NCBI GenBank assembly: GCA_020201485.1
Contig: JAIVGT010000233.1
Location: forward strand, 1 to 9,158
Length of the DNA: 9,158 bases
Origin: Halobacteriales archaeon
GTDB taxonomy: Archaea > Thermoplasmatota > SW-10-69-26 > JACQPN01 > JAIVGT01
Direction of reading: 5' to 3'
How positions within the stretch are numbered: the stretch's first letter is position 1; each line of letters opens with the position of its first letter. Shown here in pieces: positions 1 to 4,754 of this stretch. Position numbers and translations under genes: made by a program. Under the pieces are notes generated by a model. The model had not been told where the DNA came from and did no database searches. It worked only from the letters and a program-made list of their open reading frames with translations.

Positions 1-107
1 GCCTGGAGTGCGGCACGTGCCGCGTGGTGTGCCACGCCGGCGGGAACGGCGCGGTGAGCTGGAAGTTCCCCCACGGCGGGCTGGGCGTGCGGTACAAGGA
101 CGGCTAG
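1..107 (+). CDS. fixX: FixX-type ferredoxin, C-terminal fragment (5' end outside window)
   Basis: The frame beginning at base 3 encodes the last 34 residues of a protein that starts outside the window and stops at TAG 105-107. It shows LECGTCRVVC, the Cys-x2-Cys-x3-Cys cluster with the CGTC core typical of FixX. It then ends in WKFPHGGLGVRYKDG, which matches the FixX C-terminal pattern W-x-(Y/F)-P-x-G-G-x-G-x-x-Y-K-x-G. Bases 1-2 (gc) would complete a Cys codon if preceded by t. FixX is an Fe-S partner of the FixABC electron-transfer flavoprotein system, which passes electrons to quinone and, in bifurcating forms, to ferredoxin. The fixABC genes would be expected just upstream, outside this window. 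Full-length FixX is about 95 residues, so roughly one third is present. Family assignment is strong; the pathway is inferred. Confidence 0.85.
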   Translation, partial: LECGTCRVVCHAGGNGAVSWKFPHGGLGVRYKDG

Positions 108-250
108 CGACGCGCCGATCGGTGCACAAGCCCGCGTCGCGCTCCGGGTCCCCCCTCGCGCAGCCATGGCCCGGCGCTCATGAAGGGCTGGCCCTGGCGG
201 GCAGCGCGGCCACGGCAACCTTCTTGCCCTGCGAAGGGTCCTGCCCCGGC
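108..250. other. Intergenic gap, nothing recognised
   Basis: These 143 bases separate the fixX stop from the GTG of the Asp-box lipoprotein. I find no AT-rich box resembling an archaeal TATA element, no oligo-T tract and no convincing hairpin. An ATG at 180 opens only a short frame of proline- and arginine-rich composition typical of shadow frames. A weak ribosome-binding stretch (GAAGGG, about 233-238) lies before the GTG at 251. Confidence 0.5.
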
Positions 251-1302
251 GTGCGCGTCGCGCTCCTCCTCGTCGCCGTGGCCCTGGCCGGTTGCACGGC
301 CGCACCCCTCCAGCAAGCCGGCCTCCCGGTCACGCTCCCGGCCCTGCCCAGCTTCCTGCCCGCCCTCGACGTGGGCGGCTACGGCAACGAGCCGGTCATC
401 CGCGCGGATGGGAACGGCACGGTGTACATCGCCGCGCTGCAGTACCTCTACGTGAGCCACGACGCGGGCAAGAGCTTCGCCGCGGTGGACTTCAAGGGCG
501 CGCTCCCGATGTACGCGAGCGACAGCGCGCTCGCCCTCGCCCCGGATGGCCGGGCCTACATCGCCTTCGACTGGCCGTACGTGGGCCAGACCACGGTCTG
601 CACGAGCAGCGACCAGGGCGCGACGTGGACCTGCCCGCCCATCGTCGTGCCCGGCGCGACGGACCGCATGTGGGTCGTGGCCCCGACGGCGAAGGACGCC
701 TACCTCATCACCGGCCAGACCTTGGACCGGCCCACGTTCGCCGTGACGCACGACGCGGGCGCGACGTGGAGCATCACGAGCTTCGACCCGATGACGCAGA
801 GCCAGGGCGCGGACCTGGCGTGGGACCCCGTCCAGCAGCTCGTCGTCGAGGCGGCGAGCGCGGGCGACTCCGGCTGGGGGGTGCGCTCCTGGAAGCCCGA
901 CGGCACCTTCGTCGGCTTCGCGCCCATGGAGCTGCGGACGCGCGAGCCCACGCTCGCCGTCGATGCGGCGGGCCAATGGTGGGCCAACGCCTGCGCCGGC
1001 AGCGATGGCGCAGGTTGCGCTCCCGCCGTCGCGCGCAGCACGGACCAGGGCAAGCACTGGCAGACGTTCGCGCTCCCCACGCCGGCCAAGACGTTCCTCT
1101 TCCCCTACCCGGCGGCGGGCGCGAAGGACCACGTGGCCCTCGCCTGGTACGCGGGGACTTCCTCGGCGTGGCCTTCGACCCGCAGGGCGGCGTGCACGTC
1201 ACGTGGGAGGCGCAGACGGGAAGCAAGCTCCTGCCCACCGGCCAGCAACCCCCGCCCCTGCCGAGCTGGGAGAGCGTCGCGTATGCGCGCACCGCGGCGT
1301 GA
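251..1302 (+). CDS. Secreted lipoprotein with Asp-box (BNR/sialidase-like) repeats, frameshifted
   Basis: Start chosen at GTG 251 because it gives a compact lipoprotein signal, VRVALLLVAVALAGC, with lipobox LAGC and Cys15 as the predicted lipid anchor. Four Asp-boxes (S/T-x-D-x-G-x-x-W/F) follow at residues about 69-76, 119-126, 166-173 and 263-270, the mark of sialidase-like beta-propellers. The set of repeats does not give a substrate, and I see no full sialidase active site, so a hydrolase activity should not be assumed. Reading frame 2 runs through residue 302 (ALAWYAG, to base 1156). The natural continuation (DFLGVAFDPQGGVHVTWE) is in frame 1 and reaches TGA 1300-1302. One extra G in the run 1153-1156 would join them into 350 residues. 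Related proteins usually have more sequence between these two blocks, so a larger deletion is also possible. It is likely exported and held on the outer face of the membrane. Confidence 0.75.
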
Positions 1303-1493
1303 CCAAGCCCTCAAGACGCCGGTGCCTGCTCCGGGGCCGTGCAAGGACAGGGCGTCCGCACCTCTCAAACCCCCGCGCCGCGCTGGCACGCCCGAGGACG
1401 GGCCGGGCCTCTGCTCCCAGCTCCGGCCGCCCCCTCCTCCCCGCCGGTCCCCGTGCCGGCGCGCGCACGCGGCGGCCGTGGCGGTTGAAACGC
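1303..1493. other. Intergenic gap with pyrimidine tract, no clear promoter
   Basis: These 191 bases lie between the lipoprotein gene and the seven-helix protein gene. They contain a C/T-rich run at about 1431-1446 and no TATA-like or oligo-T stretch. The only SD-like sequence is GGCGGTTGA at about 1480-1488, five bases before ATG 1494. No gene is supported here. Open frames that cross it have the arginine- and proline-rich composition of non-coding frames in GC-rich DNA. Confidence 0.5.
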
Positions 1494-2171
1494 ATGTCCG
1501 AGCTGTCCCTGGTCGCCACGGCCGCCGACGCGTGCATCGCCCTCCTCGCCTTCGGCCTCGGCGCGCGCTTCCTCCTCGTGTCGCAGCGCCTCGGCGGGCT
1601 GACCGTGCTCCGCCTCCCGGGCTTGGGCTTCGTCGCGCTCGCGTTGAGCGCGCCCCTCCTCAGCCCGAGCGTGCTCGGCGGCGGATTCGACGTCTGGGAC
1701 GCGGCGCGCATCTTCCTCCAGGTGATGGCGTTTGCCGCCATCGGCCTCGGCTACCTGCTCGCGGCGCGGCACGGCGACATGCCGGAGCGGGGTTTCGGCT
1801 TCGCGTACCAGGTGCTCCTGCTCGCCGGCGCGGTGGGCATCGCGCCGTTCGTCGCGTTCGAGGTTCTGCACCCGGTGCTGGCCGCCGTGGACACGCTCGT
1901 GTACCTCTTCACCGCGGCGCTCGCCGGCTTCGTGGCCCTGCGCATGGCGCGGCCGGCTACGCGGCCCGGGCACCAGGGCCTGGTCGCCATCGGCTTCACC
2001 TTCCTCGCCTGCAGCCAGGTCGTGCTCGCCGTGGCCGGACAGGAGCAGCCGGGCCTGGAGCAGCTGCTCGCCGTCGGGGCCGATGCCACGCTGCTCGCCG
2101 GCCTGCTCGCGTTCGCCGGCACGCTCCTCCTCGAGCGACGCGAGGCCCCGGAGGCTGGGCGTGGCCCGTGA
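1494..2171 (+). CDS. Seven-helix integral membrane protein of unknown function
   Basis: A 225-residue protein starting at ATG 1494, behind the SD-like GGCGGTTGA. About seven hydrophobic segments are visible at residues 9-29, 36-57, 72-91, 103-124, 127-150, 162-182 and 188-213. There is no signal peptide apart from the first helix, and no large soluble domain. The loops are short, and the C-terminus is a charged tail (ERREAPEAGRGP). I do not recognise a transport, enzyme or rhodopsin motif; in particular no retinal-binding Lys context is seen in the last helix. The count and even spacing of helices resemble small archaeal sensor-like or uncharacterised 7TM proteins. Its last codons overlap the start of a winged-helix gene by 11 bases, so the two are almost certainly translated from one message and may work together. 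Coding status is well supported; function is unknown. Confidence 0.8.
   Translation: MSELSLVATAADACIALLAFGLGARFLLVSQRLGGLTVLRLPGLGFVALALSAPLLSPSVLGGGFDVWDAARIFLQVMAFAAIGLGYLLAARHGDMPERGFGFAYQVLLLAGAVGIAPFVAFEVLHPVLAAVDTLVYLFTAALAGFVALRMARPATRPGHQGLVAIGFTFLACSQVVLAVAGQEQPGLEQLLAVGADATLLAGLLAFAGTLLLERREAPEAGRGP
2150..2154 (+). promoter_or_regulatory. Ribosome-binding site GGAGG for the winged-helix gene
   Basis: GGAGG lies inside the end of the seven-helix protein gene, six bases before GTG 2161. It matches the archaeal 16S anti-SD and fixes the overlapping start of the regulator gene. Confidence 0.65.
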
Positions 2172-2451
2172 CCGCGTGCAGATCTACGCCGACCTGCTGC
2201 GCGCGGTGAAAGCCCGGGGCACGGCCGACGGCGCGCGCATCACGCCCGTGCAGAGCGACGCCAACCTGCCGAGCGACCGCGCGCGGCAGTACATCGGGGA
2301 GCTGGTCCAGCTCGGCCTGCTCACCGGGCCGCCCTACCTCGTGACGCCGAAGGGCGAGGCGTTCCTGCGCGAGTACAACCGCTACCGCCACTTCCTCCGC
2401 GACTTCGGCCTGGTGCGCGACGACGGCGAGCCCGGCCCCCCGCCGTTCTAG
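2161..2451 (+). CDS. Small winged-helix transcription regulator, archaeal HTH_45 type
   Basis: A 96-residue protein from GTG 2161 (GGAGG at 2150-2154) to TAG 2449-2451. The order of elements fits the short archaeal winged-helix family Pfam HTH_45: helix 1 RVQIYADLLRAVKA (residues about 5-18), a helix-turn-helix with ANLPSDRARQYIGELVQLGLL (34-54), the wing YLVTPKGEAFL (59-69), and a C-terminal helix REYNRYRHFLRDF (70-82) that could pack as a dimer coiled coil. Proteins of this family bind DNA as dimers in the cytoplasm; their targets and signals are mostly unknown. The start overlaps the stop of the seven-helix protein gene by 11 bases, pointing to translational coupling and a possible membrane-sensor/regulator couple. 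The C-terminus is a short acidic and proline-rich tail. Family assignment is confident; target genes cannot be named. Confidence 0.85.
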   Translation: MARDRVQIYADLLRAVKARGTADGARITPVQSDANLPSDRARQYIGELVQLGLLTGPPYLVTPKGEAFLREYNRYRHFLRDFGLVRDDGEPGPPPF

Positions 2452-2458
2452 GCGCGCG

Positions 2459-2663
2459 TCATGGCAGGGCACGCACTCTCTGCGCCAGCCCGTCCAGCTC
2501 TTCCGCCGGCAGCTTCGGCCGCTCCCAGCGCATGCCGTGGATGCAAGGTGTGCCCGCGCGCGAGGGGGTAGGCGTCAAGGAAGGCGAGCGCGTGCTCGTC
2601 CTCCCACACCCGCCGCGCCGGGATGCTGCCTTGCACGATGCGGCAGAAGATGCAGTCCTGCAT
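2459..2663 (-). pseudogene. HIT-family (histidine triad) protein remnant, truncated and frameshifted
   Basis: On the minus strand an ATG at 2663, preceded by a GGGAGGGGG stretch at about 2674-2683, opens a typical HIT N-terminus: MQDCIFCRIVQGSIPARRVW, then EDEHALAFLDAYPLARGHTL. It has the CxxC zinc pair (CIFC) and the ARGHTL block. GHTL is followed directly by HPRHA, one residue shorter than the usual GHTLVxP. The frame then breaks near 2530. In another frame the expected next helix appears (WERPKLPAEELDGLAQRVRALP), ending at TGA 2459-2461. The net shift is +1 or -2. The catalytic HxHxHxx triad, normally about 100 residues in, is absent, and the DNA beyond is the 3' end of the convergent winged-helix gene. 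Intact HIT proteins are nucleotide hydrolases or transferases of about 140 residues. This one cannot be active as written. Confidence 0.75.
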
Positions 2664-2684
2664 GGCCCGACATGCCCCCTCCCG

Positions 2685-2698
2685 GCAAAGCGGTTTGC
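2685..2698. repeat. Short inverted repeat GCAAA-GCGG-TTTGC
   Basis: Perfect five-base arms (GCAAA 2685-2689, TTTGC 2694-2698) flank a four-base spacer. It lies in the 147-base gap between the divergent starts of the HIT remnant (2663, -) and the Na/Pi-like gene (2811, +). It is one of the few A/T-containing islands in the region, so an operator or small hairpin is possible, but the arms are short and chance is not excluded. Confidence 0.3.
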
Positions 2699-2796
2699 GC
2701 CCGCGCCACGTCTCGCAGCGCACTTACGGACGTCCCACCATCCTCATGCGATGCCGCCCCGAGCCCCTGCCAGGCCGCGCCGCGCCGGACGCGGCC

Positions 2797-2806
2797 GGAG
2801 GAGGGG
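2797..2806 (+). promoter_or_regulatory. Strong ribosome-binding site GGAGGAGGGG before GTG 2811
   Basis: This purine run contains two overlapping GGAGG matches ending 6 and 9 bases before GTG 2811. It decides the start of the Na/Pi-like gene in preference to the in-frame ATG at 2751 or 2532, which would add an arginine- and proline-rich leader unlike a membrane protein N-terminus. Confidence 0.6.
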
Positions 2807-2810
2807 TGCG

Positions 2811-3911
2811 GTGGTCCACGAGCGCACGCCGGAAGATGGGGCACCGCCCGGTCCGCGCGCGCCGCCCTGGGCCGTGGCCCGCAAGGCGCTGCTCGGGCTC
2901 ACGGCGTTCGCCGTGTTCGTCCAAGCCATCCAGCTGCTCAAGACCGGGGCCCGCGCCATCACGCCCATCGCCCGGGAATGGCTGCACATCCACGGCCCTG
3001 TGAACGCCCTCGGCTTCGGCTGGCTGCTGAGCTACTTCGACCTGAGCGGCGCGCCCATCGCCGTCACCGCCTTGACGCTGTTCGCGGGGCACGTGCTGGA
3101 CCGCATCGAGACGTTCGCCATGATCGCCGGGGCCCGGCTCGGCGGGACGTTCGTCGTGCTGTTCGTGGGATTCCTGTACCAGCTGCGGAAGAGCCACCGC
3201 AAGGGCATGCTCACCCTGCACGCGGGCGTGCTCACGCTGATCACGAGCTTCTGCATCTACGGGACGGGCATCCTCGTCGGGCTGGTCCTGCTCGAGCTGC
3301 ACGTGCTGGACGCGTACACCATCACCACGCCGCCCACCCTGCTCGACTTCATCGACGCCACGTTCGGCGGCGTGGCGCGGTGGCTCGCCGCCCGGGTTCC
3401 GGCGCTGCTCGTCTTCGTCCTGGGGGTGGGCGCGGTCCTGCTCGCGTTCCGCCTGTTCGACCACGCGCTGCCCGACATGACGAAGCGCGTCGGGCGCTTC
3501 TCGCGCGTGTCCGAGGCCATCTACCGCCCGAGCGTGCTGTTCGCGCTCGGAGCGGGGGTGACGGTCCTGACGCTGAGCCGCGCCGTGAGCTTGAGCCTGC
3601 TCGTGCCGCTGACCGCGAAGGGCATCATCCGCCGCGAGAACGTCGTGCCCTATGTCATGGGCGCGGACGTGGGCACGTTCGTGGACACGTTGTTCGCGTC
3701 CGTCCTCGTCGGCGGCGCGGCCGCGTTCACGGTCGTGCTGGCCGAGCTGCTCGGCGTGCTCGTGGTGTGCGTGCTCGTCATCGCCCTGGCCTACGAACGC
3801 TTCGAGGACCTCGTGTACCGGTCGAGCCGCGCCGTGCTCCGCTCGCGCCGCACGGTGGCCGCGTTCGTGATGGTGATTTTTATATGCCCTCTGCTCCTGC
3901 TCCTGCTCTGA
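2811..3911 (+). CDS. Na+/Pi-cotransporter-like membrane protein
   Basis: A 366-residue polytopic membrane protein from GTG 2811 to TGA 3909-3911. Two related halves are visible. Residues about 66-123 (ALGFGW, SGAPIAVTAL, then MIAGARLGGTFVVLFVG) align by eye with residues about 245-301 (ALGAGVTVLTLSRAV, SLLVPL, then YVMGADVGTFVDTLFAS). This inverted-repeat plan, with the G-A-x-x-G-T motif after each re-entrant segment, is that of the Na_Pi_cotrans family (Pfam PF02690). The usual QSSS substrate motif is not intact: the matching stretch reads TLSRAVSLSL. Transport of phosphate is therefore uncertain. No PhoU-like domain is attached; the C-terminal stretch after about residue 327 is short, amphipathic and basic, then ends in a run of leucines. 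The final codons carry the presumed TATA box of the downstream Usp gene. An in-frame ATG at 2751 is the main alternative start. Confidence 0.7.
   Translation: MVHERTPEDGAPPGPRAPPWAVARKALLGLTAFAVFVQAIQLLKTGARAITPIAREWLHIHGPVNALGFGWLLSYFDLSGAPIAVTALTLFAGHVLDRIETFAMIAGARLGGTFVVLFVGFLYQLRKSHRKGMLTLHAGVLTLITSFCIYGTGILVGLVLLELHVLDAYTITTPPTLLDFIDATFGGVARWLAARVPALLVFVLGVGAVLLAFRLFDHALPDMTKRVGRFSRVSEAIYRPSVLFALGAGVTVLTLSRAVSLSLLVPLTAKGIIRRENVVPYVMGADVGTFVDTLFASVLVGGAAAFTVVLAELLGVLVVCVLVIALAYERFEDLVYRSSRAVLRSRRTVAAFVMVIFICPLLLLLL
3877..3886 (+). promoter_or_regulatory. Archaeal TATA-like box TTTTTATATG for the Usp-permease operon
   Basis: TTTTTATATG is the strongest A/T run I noticed in the window and sits inside the last codons of the Na/Pi-like gene. 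An archaeal box here would place transcription start about 25 bases downstream, near 3908-3910, giving a leader of about 30 bases before ATG 3941. The five T's could also act as a weak terminator signal for the upstream gene. Confidence 0.6.
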
Positions 3912-3940
3912 CCCCGGGCTCGTCCCGGCGGGGAACCGCC

Positions 3941-4750
3941 ATGAGACTGTTGCTCCACGCGGACAGCTCCCGCAACTGGGAGTCCGCCGCGACCGTGGCG
4001 GCCCGCCTGGCGCGCGCGACCGGCGGCCATGCGACCGTGCTCACGGCGGAGCGCATCAAGCGCCGGCAGCAGGACGTGCTGCGGCGCGCGGAGAACATCC
4101 TCGGCCTGGACAAGGAGCACCTCGCGCTCCGCGCCCAGCCCGGCCTCGTGGAGCAGGTCGTGCCCGAGGTGGCGAACGAGGGCTTCGACCTGCTCGTGCT
4201 CGCGCCCCTGGGCGGCCGGGACTGGCTCGTGCATGGCCACATCGTGAGCCGCATCGTGTCGCGCACCGCGTGCAGCGTGCTCATGGCGCGCGGCAAAGGC
4301 CCGGGCTTCGAGAAGGCGCTCGTTGCCACGGAAGGCGGGCCGCAGGGCGTGCAGGACGTGGACGCGACGCTGCGCCTGGCGCGCGTCTTCGACATGCAGG
4401 TGAACGTGCTGCACGTCGTCAGCCAGATCGCCCTCTACGACTACATCAAGGAGCAGGCGGAGACGGAGTTCCTGGGCAGCGACGAGCCGGCGGCGCTGCA
4501 CCTGCGCGAGCTGCGGCAGCGCGTCCTGCAAGCCGGGCTGAAGGGCGAAGCGCGGGTGCGCGTCGGGCCGGTCGTGGAGGAGGTGGTGGCCGAGCTCAAG
4601 GAGGGCAGCTACGACCTGCTCGTCATCGGGGCCCACGCCGAGGACGCCCCGAGCCTGCTCACCCGCGACATCAGCGCCGGCCTGCTCCGCCACTGCCCGG
4701 TGAGCACGCTCGTGGTCCGCGACTCCCTGCGCCCCGGACGGAGGCCCTGA
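3941..4750 (+). CDS. Tandem universal stress protein (two Usp domains)
   Basis: A 269-residue cytoplasmic protein from ATG 3941, with GGCGGGG at about 3927-3933 as a modest ribosome-binding site. It holds two Usp alpha/beta domains. Residues 1-117 begin with the beta strand MRLLLHADSS and end with FDLLVLAPLGG through CSVLMAR. Residues 122-260 begin with FEKALVATEGG and end with YDLLVIGAHAED through CPVSTLVVR. Neither half keeps the full nucleotide motif G-x2-G-x9-G-(S/T): the first reads LGGRDWLVHG and the second GAHAEDAPSL. Both may thus be of the non-ATP-binding class, or bind by altered residues. Usp proteins form dimers and modulate stress survival or transporters by poorly defined means. 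The gene ends 4 bases before the APC-Usp permease gene, so the two are co-expressed and may interact. Confidence 0.88.
   Translation: MRLLLHADSSRNWESAATVAARLARATGGHATVLTAERIKRRQQDVLRRAENILGLDKEHLALRAQPGLVEQVVPEVANEGFDLLVLAPLGGRDWLVHGHIVSRIVSRTACSVLMARGKGPGFEKALVATEGGPQGVQDVDATLRLARVFDMQVNVLHVVSQIALYDYIKEQAETEFLGSDEPAALHLRELRQRVLQAGLKGEARVRVGPVVEEVVAELKEGSYDLLVIGAHAEDAPSLLTRDISAGLLRHCPVSTLVVRDSLRPGRRP
4740..4744 (+). promoter_or_regulatory. Ribosome-binding site GGAGG for the permease gene
   Basis: GGAGG lies within the last codons of the Usp gene, ten bases before GTG 4755. It supports that GTG as the permease start and suggests coupled translation of the two genes. Confidence 0.55.
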
Positions 4751-4754
4751 CGAG

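Noticed and set aside
1316..1352. Possible inverted repeat GACGCC/GGCGTC downstream of the lipoprotein gene
   Set aside because: The six-base arms are about 25 bases apart, within the chance level expected in GC-rich DNA, with no T tract after them.
8..2209. A single 733-residue open frame on the plus strand
   Set aside because: It joins the lipoprotein frame before the frameshift to out-of-frame, arginine-rich readings of the 7TM gene; only bases 251-1156 are coding in that frame.
2532..2810. N-terminal extension of the Na/Pi-like protein from ATG 2532
   Set aside because: It would run antisense through the HIT remnant and add an unstructured Arg/Pro-rich leader. The strong GGAGGAGG before GTG 2811 is the better start.
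3890..3908. CTCCTG short tandem repeat encoding leucines at the end of the Na/Pi-like gene
   Set aside because: It has fewer than four copies and is explained by leucine codon use; it is not reported as a repeat element.
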